Shown: positions 51,048-61,287, counted from the stretch's first letter. The stretch is DNA of 64,000 nt from Pseudomonas capeferrum (GCF_013523055.1 NZ_JAAMQM010000003.1:248001-312000); one strand, 5' to 3'. The notes: generated by a model not told the origin, from the letters alone. Made by a program: numbers and translations.

Positions 51048-52778
51048 CTAAAGCCTGAAACGCTCCACGACTTGATGCAGGGCATCAGTGGCCTGATTGA
51101 GGGTGCCGGACAGAGCCGCGACATGACCAGCGGCGGCATTGTTCCGCTCACTGAGCCGAGCCACCTGGTGAACATGGGCGGCGATTGCCTGGGCGGCCTG
51201 CTCCTGCTGGCCAAGGGCGGTGGTGACTTCGGTGATGGCTGCCGACACTTCGCTGGCGCTCGAGCGGATCTCGACCATGCGCTGGGCCGCCTCCTCCGAG
51301 GTAGCCTTGCTCTGCCCGGTATGGGTCACGACGCCGTCCATGTCGCCGACGGCATTGGCCACCGAACTCTGCATCGCCGCAATCATCGCACCGATCTCCT
51401 GCACCGAGCCGGTGGTGCGCTCGGCCAGCCTGCGCACCTCGTCCGCCACCACGGAGAAACCGCGCCCCTGCTCTCCAGCACGGGCCGCCTCGATGGCCGC
51501 ATTGAGTGCCAGCAGGTTGGTCTGTGCCGCCACCTCGCGGATCACCTCGACAATGCTGGAAATCCGCGCGGACTCCACCCCCAGAGTCGCGATGGTTTGT
51601 CCACTCCGCTCCACCTGGGTGCTGATCTTCTCCATGGCCCGGGCCGCTTGCTCGATGGCCGCCGCCCCGGAATTCGCCGAGGCGCTCGCCTCTTGCGCCT
51701 GGGCCAGTACATCTCGGGCCTTGCCCGCGATATGGCCAATGCCCGTGATCATCTGCTCAATGGCGTCAGTCATGGACGTCGAGGCTTCGGCCTGGGCACT
51801 GGCTCCATCGGTGACCTCAGCACCCACTGCAGAAATCTGCTGCGAGGCGTCCCCAATGCCATGCGCGCCCTCCATCACTTCGAGCAGAGAGGTCTGCATA
51901 CTCTCCAGCAAGTGATTGAACGAACGAGTGGTCTGCGCCACTTCATCCGCCCCACGCACCTTGGCGCGCAAGGTGAAATCCTTGGACTCGGCCACTCCCA
52001 GGATCACCTCTCGCATACCATGCAGGGAGCCGACCACGCTGCGCATCACCGCCCAGGCAAGGCCAAAGGCCAGTACCGCAACCACGACGAAGAGAGCAAG
52101 CATACCGCTCCCCAACCGTCCGACCAGTTCATCGCCCGAGGCCTTCGCCGCTCGCGCTGCCTCCTGGTTCAGCGCCACTAACTGATCCAGCGGCGCGTCG
52201 ACCTTATAGAGGGTGCTGGACCAGCGGCCGGTAGCTACCTGGAAATGATGAACGCCCTGCTTTAATGCATCCCAGTCATCAGCTGCAGCCACCACATCGC
52301 CGGCCAGCCTGGTCTGGTACCCGTCGAGTTTCTGGAAACCCTCCCACAGCGTCTTGAACTCGACCCACAACGCCTCCTCCTCGTCCGATCTGGGTAACGC
52401 GTCATAGCTGCGAAACGCGGATTGCCCCAGTTGCTGGAACTCCTGCTGACGCGCCAGCAGATCCTCGAAGACCTCGCGCGCCTCGAACAGTGCATCCGTC
52501 TTGTCGGCCTCCAACTCGAAGGCCTCGAAACGCCAGCTCGCCGCGCCCTGCATCGCCTCGGCGAGTCGCAAGCGGGCCTGACGCACATCGCCCAGGGCCA
52601 TCATCGCCGGCAGGTTGCGATCCCCCAGCTCGCGCAGGGCATGACCGACCGTCCAGGTGGCGAACCAGCCAGCCAGGCCGACCAGCGCAATCACCGTGAC
52701 GAAGAAAAAGACCAAAAGATAGAGCTTGGCCTTGATCGTCAGCCCCCTCATGGCAATGCGTTTGCGCAGGTCCAGCAT
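51048..52778 (-). CDS. methyl-accepting chemotaxis protein
   Basis: A 576-residue chemoreceptor. Membrane segment 1 at about residues 18-40 ([22 protein letters not shown]), a mostly helical periplasmic sensor (about 45-240), membrane segment 2 (about 245-268), HAMP, and a long signalling coiled coil with the conserved hairpin tip [40 protein letters not shown] (about 375-415). I start it at 52778 (GAGAGG upstream); the frame runs 84 residues further without family features. Its place between two catabolic operons suggests taxis toward the substrate or a breakdown product. No CheB/CheR pentapeptide tether is visible. Confidence 0.9.
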   Translation of the reverse strand: MLDLRKRIAMRGLTIKAKLYLLVFFFVTVIALVGLAGWFATWTVGHALRELGDRNLPAMMALGDVRQARLRLAEAMQGAASWRFEAFELEADKTDALFEAREVFEDLLARQQEFQQLGQSAFRSYDALPRSDEEEALWVEFKTLWEGFQKLDGYQTRLAGDVVAAADDWDALKQGVHHFQVATGRWSSTLYKVDAPLDQLVALNQEAARAAKASGDELVGRLGSGMLALFVVVAVLAFGLAWAVMRSVVGSLHGMREVILGVAESKDFTLRAKVRGADEVAQTTRSFNHLLESMQTSLLEVMEGAHGIGDASQQISAVGAEVTDGASAQAEASTSMTDAIEQMITGIGHIAGKARDVLAQAQEASASANSGAAAIEQAARAMEKISTQVERSGQTIATLGVESARISSIVEVIREVAAQTNLLALNAAIEAARAGEQGRGFSVVADEVRRLAERTTGSVQEIGAMIAAMQSSVANAVGDMDGVVTHTGQSKATSEEAAQRMVEIRSSASEVSAAITEVTTALGQQEQAAQAIAAHVHQVARLSERNNAAAGHVAALSGTLNQATDALHQVVERFRL

Positions 52779-53011
52779 GACAGCCTCTCGATTCCCGTCC
52801 CGATAACGACCTCCGATCATCGGCCAGCTCTCCGCGCACAACATCGTCGGAAAGGACAGTTCCCCCCGCAGCAAGCCACGGATTACCCGGACAGGTCGAC
52901 AGCCAGGCGCGCAAATCCTGCGCAAGTGTCGGATCGGACGATGCGCAGTCACGAATCGACAGACGAGACTGAAAGACAACCACGGCACGCAACAAGACAA
53001 ACAGGTACACG

Positions 53012-54469
53012 ATGGCCACATTCCAAGCATTCGGCATCACCGGCTTCGGCGGCTACATTCCGCGCTTGCGCATGCAGCGCGCGGCAATCGCCGCCGCGCA
53101 CCAATGGATGGCCCCCGGCCTGCGCGCCCAGGCCAAGGGCCGACGGGCCTTCTGCAGCTGGGATGAAGACAGCATCACCCTGGCCGTCGAAGCGGCCCGC
53201 GACGCGCTGGCAAACCGCCCACGCGATGGCATCACCTCGCTCACTCTGGCCTCGACCACGCTGCCGTTCGCCGACCTGCAGAACGCCGGGATAGTGGCCG
53301 GCGCCCTGGGACTCTCGCCGACGCTGCGCACCCTTGACGTGGGCCATTCGCAACGGGCCGCTACCAGCGCCCTGATCGCCACCCTCCAGCAAGGCGGCTC
53401 GCCAGCGCTGCTGATCGCCAGCGACCGCCCGCGCGGCAAGCCGGCCAGCGTCCAGGAAATCGCCTTTGGTGCCGGTGCCGCCGCCTTTACCCTCGGCAGC
53501 GACGCGGTGCTCGCCACCCTGCTTGCCGCCAGTAGCCGCACCGCGCCGTTCGTCGACCACTTCCGAGCCGAGGGCGCACGCTACGACTACTGGTGGGAAG
53601 AACGCTGGGTCCGTGACGAAGGCTATATGAAGCTGGTCGTCGAGGCGCTCAAGTCCACCCTGCAGAAGGCCGGTGTCGCGCCGAACGAGGTCGACCACTT
53701 CATTCTCCCCGCGCCGTTCAAGGGTGTCGCCACGGCGGTGGCCAGGAAGCTCGGTATCGCAACCGAAGCGCAAGCCGATTCCCTGGAAGCCGACTGCGGC
53801 TATAGCGGCGCGGCCCACGGCCTGCTCATGCTTGCCCGTGTGCTGGAGCGTGCGACACCCAACCAGACCCTGGTACTGGTCGGCTTCGGCCAGGGCGTCG
53901 ACGTGCTGGTGCTGCGCACCACCGAAGCCCTCGCCACCTTCTCACCACGCCGCGGGGTCAGCGGTGCGCTGGCCGACGGACAGGACCATGACGCCTATCT
54001 GCGCCTGGCCTCCTACGAGAACGCCATTGAGCTGGAATGGGGTATGCGCGCGGAGAAATCGATCAAGACCGCCCTTACCGAGCAGTACCGCTCCAGCGGC
54101 CAGCTCGCCAGTTTCGTCGCCGGTCGCTGCCGCTGCTGCAACACCATCCAGTTCCCGCAACTGCCCTACTGCGTGAACCCAGCCTGCAATGCGCCACGGG
54201 AAAATTTCGACGCCTACCCGCTGTTCGACGAACCCGCCGAGGTGCTGACCCACACCGGCGACTGGCTCAGTTACCACCCGGCACCGCCGCTATACGTAGG
54301 CTTCGTGCAGTTCGAACAGGGCGCGCGCCTGCTGATGGAGATGGTCGATGTCGGCGCCGCCGGCCTGGACGTCGGCACCCCATTGCGGATGGTGCTGCGT
54401 ATCAAGGACGTGGACAAGGCGCGCGGCTACCCGCGCTATTTCTGGAAGGCCACGCCACTTCAGGCTTGA
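53012..54469 (+). CDS. HMG-CoA-synthase-like protein fused to zinc-ribbon/OB-fold (DUF35) domain
   Basis: A 485-residue fusion. The first about 350 residues have the thiolase/KASIII/HMGS fold ([56 protein letters not shown]). The C-terminal part has a zinc ribbon ([20 protein letters not shown]) and OB-fold (DUF35). At the nucleophile loop it reads [13 protein letters not shown], with no Cys where HMGS has NAC(A/G)GG; by eye Gln aligns with the Cys. In archaea HMGS, thiolase and DUF35 form a complex; the thiolase is encoded 12 bases downstream. It is the first gene of the right-hand operon and probably forms a scaffold or atypical enzyme. Confidence 0.82.
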   Translation: MATFQAFGITGFGGYIPRLRMQRAAIAAAHQWMAPGLRAQAKGRRAFCSWDEDSITLAVEAARDALANRPRDGITSLTLASTTLPFADLQNAGIVAGALGLSPTLRTLDVGHSQRAATSALIATLQQGGSPALLIASDRPRGKPASVQEIAFGAGAAAFTLGSDAVLATLLAASSRTAPFVDHFRAEGARYDYWWEERWVRDEGYMKLVVEALKSTLQKAGVAPNEVDHFILPAPFKGVATAVARKLGIATEAQADSLEADCGYSGAAHGLLMLARVLERATPNQTLVLVGFGQGVDVLVLRTTEALATFSPRRGVSGALADGQDHDAYLRLASYENAIELEWGMRAEKSIKTALTEQYRSSGQLASFVAGRCRCCNTIQFPQLPYCVNPACNAPRENFDAYPLFDEPAEVLTHTGDWLSYHPAPPLYVGFVQFEQGARLLMEMVDVGAAGLDVGTPLRMVLRIKDVDKARGYPRYFWKATPLQA

Positions 54470-54481
54470 GGAGATCGTTTC

Positions 54482-55687
54482 ATGGCAACGGGAATCAAGG
54501 ACAAGGTCGCCATCATTGGCATGGGCTGCTCGAAATTCGGCGAGCGCTGGGACGTCGGTCCCTCCGAACTGCTGGCGGAGGCCTTCGAAGAGGCCCTGCT
54601 CGATGCAGGTATTGAACGCAAGCAGATCGAGGCTGCCTGGTACGGCTCCTGCTCCGATCCGATCAGCGTCGGCAACTCGGCTATCCCAGCCTCCATGGCA
54701 CTACGCCTGGACGGCATTCCGGTGAGCCACATGGAAAACATGTGCGCCACCGGCAGCGAAGTGCTGCGCGCCGCCGCCTATGCGGTGGCCAGCGGTGCGG
54801 TGGACTTCGCCCTGGCGATCGGCGCGGAAAAACTCAAGGACACCGGCTACGGCGGCCTGCCCTTCGTCTACAAGGGCACCTTCAACGACCTGTGGCTGCC
54901 ACTGGGTTCGACACCGGCGGGCTTCGCGCAACTGGCCGCCGGTTACCGGGCCAAGCATGGCACCAGCAAGGAAGACCTGAAGCGGGCGATGGCGCACGTT
55001 TCATGGAAAAGCCACCAGAACGGGCTGCTCAGTCCCAAAGCCCACCTGCGCAAGGCCGTGAGCATGGAGCAGATACTCGACGCGCCGATGATCGCCGACC
55101 CGCTCGGCCTCTACGATTGCTGCGGGGTCAGCGACGGCGCCGCGGCGGCCATCGTCACCACCCCGGAGATCGCCCGCGCCCTGGGACGCAAGGACATGGT
55201 CACCATCAAGTCCATCCAACTGGCTATCGGTTCCGGCGTCGAATCCGGCACCTCGCAGTGGGACGGCAGCTATGTGCGTACCACCCGGGCGGCGGCGCAG
55301 CGCGCCTATGCCGAAGCCGGCATCCAGGACCCGCGCGCCGAACTGAGCCTGATGGAAGTGCACGACTGCTTCTCCATCACCGAACTGTCGACCATGGAAG
55401 ACCTGTTCGTCTCCCCCGACGGTCGTGCGGTGCATGACATCCTCGACGGCTTCTTCGACCGCGACGGTGGACTGCCCTGCCAGGTGGATGGCGGGCTCAA
55501 ATGCTTCGGCCACCCGATTGCCGCCTCCGGCCTGCGCATGGCCTATGAGGTCTACAACCAGTTGCAGGGGCGGGCCGGAGAGCGGCAACTGGGCGACCCG
55601 AGCATTGGCCTGACCCATAACCTGGGCGGCGTACCCTACCTCGGCATCGCGGCGATATCCATCCTCGGTCTGCATACCGGCAAATGA
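54482..55687 (+). CDS. SCPx-type thiolase (acetyl-CoA acyltransferase)
   Basis: A 401-residue thiolase of the SCP-2/SCPx branch. The nucleophile Cys is in HMENMCATGSEVLRAA (about residue 86). LMEVHDCFSITEL carries the branch-specific HDCF, GGLKCFGHPIAASG the catalytic His, and LTHNLGGVPYLG the final loop. With the nucleophile intact it should be an active thiolase rather than an Ltp2-type aldolase (which lacks it). SCPx-type thiolases cleave 2-methyl-branched 3-ketoacyl-CoAs to propionyl-CoA, matching the racemases and MFE-2-like hydratase. Expected to associate with the upstream DUF35 fusion. Confidence 0.88.
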   Translation: MATGIKDKVAIIGMGCSKFGERWDVGPSELLAEAFEEALLDAGIERKQIEAAWYGSCSDPISVGNSAIPASMALRLDGIPVSHMENMCATGSEVLRAAAYAVASGAVDFALAIGAEKLKDTGYGGLPFVYKGTFNDLWLPLGSTPAGFAQLAAGYRAKHGTSKEDLKRAMAHVSWKSHQNGLLSPKAHLRKAVSMEQILDAPMIADPLGLYDCCGVSDGAAAAIVTTPEIARALGRKDMVTIKSIQLAIGSGVESGTSQWDGSYVRTTRAAAQRAYAEAGIQDPRAELSLMEVHDCFSITELSTMEDLFVSPDGRAVHDILDGFFDRDGGLPCQVDGGLKCFGHPIAASGLRMAYEVYNQLQGRAGERQLGDPSIGLTHNLGGVPYLGIAAISILGLHTGK

Positions 55688-55715
55688 GCCGCCCCGCCCT
55701 TTATCGGAAGCCGTC

Positions 55716-56972
55716 ATGAAGCGTCATATCCGCGCCGAGCAGTTGGCCGACATTCTCTCCCCCGGAGAATCCGTCTACGTACCGGGCGGGATCGCGGTTC
55801 CCCTCGCCTTCCTCGCCGATCTGCAGGCGCGCCCGGAGCACAGCCGCGACCTGCGCCTGCTGACCAGCATCGCGCCCGGTATCGATACCCCGTTCGACGT
55901 CGAACGCCTCGACCCCAGCGCCATCGTCAGCGGGCTGTTCATGCAGCCGTCGCTGCGCAACGCGCAACGCGCAGGACGCTACCGGCTACTGCCCATGAGC
56001 TACGGCGGCTTCGTGCGCCACCTGCGGGAATGCGCGGAGTTCGACCTGAGCGTGCTGCAGGTCAGCCCGCCGGACGCGAACGGCCAGTGCTCCCTCGGCC
56101 CCTCGGTGGAGTTCCTGCCACTGGCCGTGCGTCGGAGCCGACGCCTGCTGGCTCTGGTCAATCCGTCCCTGCCACACATCCCCGGAGCGGTCAGCCTGCC
56201 CTACGAGCGCTTCGACCACGTCTGCGAGATCGACGCGCAACTGCCGGAGTACCGCACCGATAGCGACGAGCCGACCCGTGCCATCGCCGACCATATTGCT
56301 GGCCTGATCGCCGACGGCAGCACCCTGCAGATGGGGCTGGGCAAGGTGCCCAGCGCACTGGCCAGGGCCTTGCGCGACCATCGCGGCCTGCGGCTGTTTT
56401 CCGGCATGCTCTCCGACGGCCTGCGCGAGCTCGCCGAAGCCGGGGCGCTGGATCTGGATTTTGCCCACACCGGCTGCGTGGTAGCCGGCAGCCGCGAGCT
56501 GTACGCCTGGTCCGTCGAATTCACACCGTTGCGAGTACTCGGCTGTGAGGTGACCCACGACGCACGCACCCTGGTCGGCCTGGAGCGCTTCGTTGCCGTC
56601 AACTCGGCCCTCGAAGTGGACCTGTTCGGCCAGTGCAACCTGGAACATGCCGAAGGCCGGGCGGTCAGCGGTGCCGGCGGCGCCCCGGATTTCGCGCGCG
56701 CGGCCCGCCTGGCCCCTGCCGGCCGTAGCATCATCGCCCTCAACGCCACCTACAAACGCGGCAGCGTCTCACGCATCGTGCCCTGCCTGGACGACCTGTC
56801 CATTACCTCCCTGTCGCGCATCGACGTCGACCTGGTGGTCACCGAGTTCGGTGTCGCCGACCTGCGTGGCGCTAGCGTCCAGCAGCGCGCCCAGGCGCTG
56901 ATCGGAATTGCTGCGCCGGACTTCCGTCCGGTGCTGCAGGAAGCCTGGGAAAAAATCTCCCAGCGCCTGTGA
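55716..56972 (+). CDS. acetyl-CoA hydrolase/transferase family CoA-transferase
   Basis: A 418-residue class I CoA-transferase of the 4-hydroxybutyrate/acetyl-CoA hydrolase type. GLGKVPSALARAL is the CoA-binding turn; FVAVNSALEVDLFGQCNLEHAEG contains the catalytic Glu; and the C-terminal VVTEFGVADLRGASVQQRAQALIGIAAPDFR is the family's classical ending. It could move CoA from acetyl-CoA to a free acid intermediate or release a carboxylate end product. Its stop codon is immediately followed by candidate operator copy B. Confidence 0.87.
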   Translation: MKRHIRAEQLADILSPGESVYVPGGIAVPLAFLADLQARPEHSRDLRLLTSIAPGIDTPFDVERLDPSAIVSGLFMQPSLRNAQRAGRYRLLPMSYGGFVRHLRECAEFDLSVLQVSPPDANGQCSLGPSVEFLPLAVRRSRRLLALVNPSLPHIPGAVSLPYERFDHVCEIDAQLPEYRTDSDEPTRAIADHIAGLIADGSTLQMGLGKVPSALARALRDHRGLRLFSGMLSDGLRELAEAGALDLDFAHTGCVVAGSRELYAWSVEFTPLRVLGCEVTHDARTLVGLERFVAVNSALEVDLFGQCNLEHAEGRAVSGAGGAPDFARAARLAPAGRSIIALNATYKRGSVSRIVPCLDDLSITSLSRIDVDLVVTEFGVADLRGASVQQRAQALIGIAAPDFRPVLQEAWEKISQRL

Positions 56973-56989
56973 ATTGTCGTTTTCGACGG
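56973..56989 (+). promoter_or_regulatory. candidate operator, copy B
   Basis: ATTGTCGTTTTCGACGG directly follows the CoA-transferase stop codon, 76 bases before the FadB-like gene. It is an exact 17-base match to copy A (49163, opposite strand). It suggests that the FadB-like gene and those after it may have their own regulated promoter within the apparent operon. Confidence 0.5.
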
Positions 56990-57065
56990 TGCCAGCCCAC
57001 CCCGGCCGCCCTACATTGCCACCGGGAGCAATGCCGGGGCATCGCCCTTGACGAGGAGAGTTGCA

Positions 57066-59216
57066 GTGTTTCAGGGCCACAACATTCAGGTGCGGAAAAT
57101 CGAAGACGGCTTCGCAGAGTTGTGCTTCGACCGACATGAAGACTCCATCAACAAATTCGACGAGCACACCCTGCTGGAGTTGTCGCAAGCGGTCGAAGCG
57201 ATCGCCCGTGACGGCCACGTCCGGGGAGTGCTGATCAGCAGTGCGAAAAAAGTGTTCGTAGTCGGTGCCGACATCAACGAATTCGCCAGCGCCTTCCGCC
57301 TCCCGGAGGCCGACCTCGCCGCGCGCAACCTGAAGCTCAACCGGGGCGTCAGCGGCCTGGAAGACCTGGCGATTCCCAGCGTGGTGGCGATCAATGGCAT
57401 CGCCTTGGGCGGCGGCATGGAACTGACACTGGCGGCCGCGCTGCGAGTCATGGCGGAGGAAGCCCAGATCGGCCTGCCGGAGGTCAAGCTGGGTCTGATC
57501 CCCGGCCTCGGCGGAACCCTGCGCGCACCGCGCATTGCCGGTGCCGAGGTAGCGCTCAGGCTCATCACCGGCGGTACCCCGCTCAACGCCTCCACGGCCC
57601 GCTCCCTGGGCCTGGTCGATGCGATCTGTCCTGCGCAAACCCTGCGCGCGACGGCGCTCGACCTGCTGCGCCTGGCCTGCGAAGGCGACATCGACTGGCG
57701 GCAGCGCCAGGCGCGCAAACGCCTGTTGCCTGCCGATGAAATCATCCGGCAACAGACCGCCTTCCAAGCCAGCCGGGAAGCCGTGGCCGCGCGCGCAGCG
57801 AAACACCAGCCAGCGGCCCTGGCCGCCCTCGACCTGATGGCGCGGGCCACGGCACACCCCCGCGACGTCGCACTGGCCCTGGAGGCCGAATGCTTCGCCC
57901 GAGTGGCGCAAACCCAGGCCGCGCATGCGCTGATCCAGACCTTTCACAATGAACAGGCACTGAAGAAGCTGTTTCGCCAGCATGGCCGCGACGGACGCCC
58001 GGTCAGACAGATGGCGGTGCTGGGTGCCGGCATCATGGGCGGCGGTATCGCCTTCACCGGCGCCCTGCATGGCGTACCGACCCGCCTCAAAGACCTCGCC
58101 CCAGCCCAGCTCGAGCTCGGCATGCACGAGGTGGAGCGGCAGTTGGCACGCCAGGTCAAGAGTGGCCGCCTGGATGCGGAACGAGCACAAGGCGTGCGCG
58201 ACAGGCTCGTCCCACAACTGGATGACAGCGGCTTCGATACCATGGACCTGGTGGTCGAAGCCATCGTCGAGCGCCTCGATACCAAACGCACGGTGCTGGC
58301 TGAACTGGAACGGCACCTGCCCAGCGATGCGCTCATCGCCAGCAACACCTCCAGCCTGCTGATCGACGATATCGCCCAGGCGCTGGCCCGCCCCAAGAAT
58401 TTCGTCGGCATGCACTTCTTCAACCCGGTACCCGCCATGGCTCTGGTCGAAGTGGTGCAGGGCAGCCGGACCTGCGCCACAACGGTTTCCACCGCTGTCT
58501 CCCATGCCCTGGCGATGGGCAAAACCCCCATCGTGGTCAAGGACTGCCCCGGCTTCCTGGTCAACCGGATCCTGACCCCCTATGTCATCGCGTTCCTGCA
58601 ACTGGTCGCCGAAGGCGCCGATTTCGCCCAGGTAGATCGAGTCATGGAAGCGTTCGGCTGGCCCATGGGACCGGCCTGGCTGCAGGACGTGATCGGTATG
58701 GACACCGGTGCCCACGTCTGGCGGATCATCAGCGCCGGCTATCCACAGCGCATGGTCTTGCCGGAACGCAACGCGGTGAGCCTGCTAGTGCAACACAATC
58801 GCTACGGACAAAAGAGCAGCGCTGGTTTTTATCGCTACGACACGGCCGCCAGCGGCAAGCCACACAAAACCCCGGCGGATGAGACCTACGCATTGCTCGC
58901 GGCACTCCAGCCAGACCGCCCCCGTACGTTCAGCGACAGCGAGATCATCGAACGCATGATGCTGCCCATGATCGTCGAGGCCGCCCACGCCCTCGAGGAT
59001 GGCGTGGTGGCCAGCGCCGCCGAACTGGATGTGGCCCTGCTGCTCGGCCTGGGCTTCCCCGCCTATCTCGGCGGCCCTCTGAAGTATGCCGACTGGCTCG
59101 GCCTCGACCAGGTGGTGAAGCAATGCGAGCGCCATGCGGCCCTCGGCCGGCACTACGCGGCCACCGACGCCATGCGCGCGCTGGCCGCCGCCCGGCAAAC
59201 ATTCCATCCGGCCTGA
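57066..59216 (+). CDS. FadB-like bifunctional enoyl-CoA hydratase/3-hydroxyacyl-CoA dehydrogenase
   Basis: A 716-residue multifunctional enzyme. The N-terminal crotonase domain has both glutamates (NGIALGGGMELTLAAAL and IGLPEVKLGLIPGLGG). The central Rossmann domain begins MAVLGAGIMGGGIAFTGALHG at about residue 315, and the dehydrogenase C-terminal domain has FFNPVPAMALVEVV and KDCPGFLVNRIL. Start VFQGHNIQVRKIEDG uses GTG at 57066 (GAGGAGA upstream), matching the beginning of FadB proteins. It performs hydration and NAD-dependent oxidation of straight-chain (3S) intermediates, with the thiolase at 60085 as likely partner. Confidence 0.9.
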   Translation: MFQGHNIQVRKIEDGFAELCFDRHEDSINKFDEHTLLELSQAVEAIARDGHVRGVLISSAKKVFVVGADINEFASAFRLPEADLAARNLKLNRGVSGLEDLAIPSVVAINGIALGGGMELTLAAALRVMAEEAQIGLPEVKLGLIPGLGGTLRAPRIAGAEVALRLITGGTPLNASTARSLGLVDAICPAQTLRATALDLLRLACEGDIDWRQRQARKRLLPADEIIRQQTAFQASREAVAARAAKHQPAALAALDLMARATAHPRDVALALEAECFARVAQTQAAHALIQTFHNEQALKKLFRQHGRDGRPVRQMAVLGAGIMGGGIAFTGALHGVPTRLKDLAPAQLELGMHEVERQLARQVKSGRLDAERAQGVRDRLVPQLDDSGFDTMDLVVEAIVERLDTKRTVLAELERHLPSDALIASNTSSLLIDDIAQALARPKNFVGMHFFNPVPAMALVEVVQGSRTCATTVSTAVSHALAMGKTPIVVKDCPGFLVNRILTPYVIAFLQLVAEGADFAQVDRVMEAFGWPMGPAWLQDVIGMDTGAHVWRIISAGYPQRMVLPERNAVSLLVQHNRYGQKSSAGFYRYDTAASGKPHKTPADETYALLAALQPDRPRTFSDSEIIERMMLPMIVEAAHALEDGVVASAAELDVALLLGLGFPAYLGGPLKYADWLGLDQVVKQCERHAALGRHYAATDAMRALAAARQTFHPA

Positions 59217-59257
59217 CGCCCGAAGCGCAGCAGGCCCCCACTCAGAAGGACTCCCGC

Positions 59258-60040
59258 ATGAAACTCGACTCCAGCGTATCGGCCATCGTCACCGGCGGCG
59301 CCTCCGGTCTCGGCGCCGCCGTGGCCCGGCGGCTCGCCGCCCATGGCGTCAAGGTTGCCCTGTTCGACCTCAACGAAACCCTCGGCGAAACGCTGGCCGG
59401 GGAAATCGGCGGCATTTTCTGCAAGGTCAACGTCACCGACGAGGCGCAAGTGGATGCGGCCTTCGCCAGGGCCCGCTCGGCCCATGGCCAGGAGCGCATC
59501 CTGGTCAACTGCGCCGGTATCGGCGCCGCGGCGAAAACCGCCAGCCGGGACAAAACCAGCGGCGAGAGCAAGCATTTTCCCCTGGAGCTCTTCGAACGAG
59601 TGATCCAGGTCAACCTGATCGGCGCATTCCGCTGCATCGCCAAGGCCTCTGCCGGCATGCTGCAACTGCAGCCTGGTGTAGACGACGAGCGCGGCGTGAT
59701 CATCAACACTGCCTCGGTAGCGGCCCAGGATGGGCAGGTCGGCCAGGCCGCCTACGCCGCCTCGAAGGCAGCCATCGTCGGCATCACCCTGCCGGTCGCC
59801 CGCGACCTGATGGGCGACGGCATTCGCATCAACACCATCATGCCGGGGATTTTCGACACGCCGTTGATGCAGGGCGCCCCGGACAACGTGAAGGCTGCCC
59901 TGGCGGCATCGGTGCCGTTCCCCCGGCGCTTCGGCCACCCCGACGAGTTTGCCGCGCTCGCCGAAACCATGATCACCACCGCCTATTTCAATGGCGAATC
60001 GGTGCGCCTCGACGGCGCGATTCGCATGCCGCCTCGCTGA
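59258..60040 (+). CDS. HSD10-like SDR (3-hydroxyacyl-CoA dehydrogenase type 2)
   Basis: A 260-residue SDR: VTGGASGLGAAVARRLAAHG, VALFDLNE (NAD preference), NCAGIGAAAKT, an inserted loop after it (SRDKTSGESKHFPLELFERV), Ser and YAASKAA, and the PGIFDTPLM segment. The NCAG, loop and MPGIFDTP features are those of 17-beta-HSD10/3-hydroxy-2-methylbutyryl-CoA dehydrogenases, which oxidise short 2-methyl-3-hydroxyacyl-CoAs. That would fit the end of a methyl-branched degradation route. The gene follows FadB by 41 bases. Confidence 0.87.
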   Translation: MKLDSSVSAIVTGGASGLGAAVARRLAAHGVKVALFDLNETLGETLAGEIGGIFCKVNVTDEAQVDAAFARARSAHGQERILVNCAGIGAAAKTASRDKTSGESKHFPLELFERVIQVNLIGAFRCIAKASAGMLQLQPGVDDERGVIINTASVAAQDGQVGQAAYAASKAAIVGITLPVARDLMGDGIRINTIMPGIFDTPLMQGAPDNVKAALAASVPFPRRFGHPDEFAALAETMITTAYFNGESVRLDGAIRMPPR

Positions 60041-60084
60041 GCCGGCCCTCACTCCCCTTCTTTCCACCCACAGGAGAAACACAC

Positions 60085-61263
60085 ATGGCTGAAGCATATA
60101 TCGTCGCCGCAGTGCGCACCGCCGGCGGCCGCCGCGGAGGACGACTGTCCGGATGGCACCCGGTCGAACTGGCGGCACAGGTTCTCGATGCCCTGCTCGA
60201 GCGCAGCGGCATCGACCCGGCCGTCGTCGAAGACGTCATCATGGGTTGCGTGCAGCAGGCCGGCGAGCAGTCCAACAACATCGGCCGCAACGCGGTGCTC
60301 GCTTCGCGCCTGCCGGAGTCGGTGCCCGGCACGACCCTGGACCGGCAGTGCGGATCGTCGCAGCAGGCCCTGCATTTCGCTGCCCAGGCGGTGATGTCCG
60401 GCAGCATGGACGTGGTGATCGCGGCGGGCGTGGAAGCCATGAGCCGCGTACCGATGTTCGTGCCGCAGAAGCTCGCCCAGGAGAATGGGCTTGGCGAGTA
60501 CATGAGCCCGGAAATCCGTCGTCGCTATCCTGCCGGTGACTTCAGCCAGTTCGTCGGAGCGGAACTCATCGCCCAGCGCTTCGGTTTCTCCCGCGCGGAC
60601 CTGGAACGCTTTGCCCTCGCCAGCACCCAGCGGGCAATCGAAGCCACCCATGCGGGGCGCTTCAGCAAAGAAATCCTCCCCGTCGAAGTGCGCCTCGCCG
60701 ATGGCACGCGCCCCGGCGAGATGCATACCGTGGACGAAGGCATCCGTTTCGACGCGACGCTGGAAAGCATCCAGGCGGTCAAGCTGCTGAACGAAGGCGG
60801 CAGCATTTCCGCCGCCACCGCCAGCCAGATTTGCGATGGCGCCAGCGGCGTCATGGTGGTCAGCGAACGAGCCCTCAAGACCCTGGGCCTGACGCCCCTG
60901 GCGCGGGTGCACCACATGAGCGTGCTGGGTGGCGATCCCTGGGTGATGCTCGATGTGCCGCTGGCAGCCACCGAGGCGGCGTTGCGCAAAGCCGGTATGA
61001 AGATCGACGACATCGACCTGTACGAAGTCAACGAAGCCTTCGCACCTGTCCCCCTGGCCTGGCTGAAGGAGACCGGAGCCGACCCCGAGCGGCTGAACGT
61101 GAACGGCGGCGCCATCGCCCTGGGCCATCCCCTCGGCGCCTCCGGCACCAAGCTGATGACAACGCTGATCAACGCCCTCGAGCAGCGTGGCAAACGTTAT
61201 GGCCTGCAGACGATGTGCGAAGGCGGCGGCATGGCCAACGTCACCATCATCGAACGCTGCTGA
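60085..61263 (+). CDS. acetyl-CoA C-acyltransferase (thiolase)
   Basis: A 392-residue classical thiolase: Cys in LDRQCGSSQQALHFAAQ, GVEAMSRVPMF, NEAFAPVPLAWLKETG, GGAIALGHPLGASGTK with His, and the second catalytic Cys in QTMCEGGGMAN. It cleaves 3-ketoacyl-CoA to acetyl-CoA and a shortened acyl-CoA and pairs with the FadB-like and HSD10-like enzymes. AGGAGA precedes the ATG at 60085; the open frame extends through the SDR in another reading. Confidence 0.92.
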   Translation: MAEAYIVAAVRTAGGRRGGRLSGWHPVELAAQVLDALLERSGIDPAVVEDVIMGCVQQAGEQSNNIGRNAVLASRLPESVPGTTLDRQCGSSQQALHFAAQAVMSGSMDVVIAAGVEAMSRVPMFVPQKLAQENGLGEYMSPEIRRRYPAGDFSQFVGAELIAQRFGFSRADLERFALASTQRAIEATHAGRFSKEILPVEVRLADGTRPGEMHTVDEGIRFDATLESIQAVKLLNEGGSISAATASQICDGASGVMVVSERALKTLGLTPLARVHHMSVLGGDPWVMLDVPLAATEAALRKAGMKIDDIDLYEVNEAFAPVPLAWLKETGADPERLNVNGGAIALGHPLGASGTKLMTTLINALEQRGKRYGLQTMCEGGGMANVTIIERC

Positions 61264-61287
61264 TTGCCATCAGGGAGCACGGCCACA

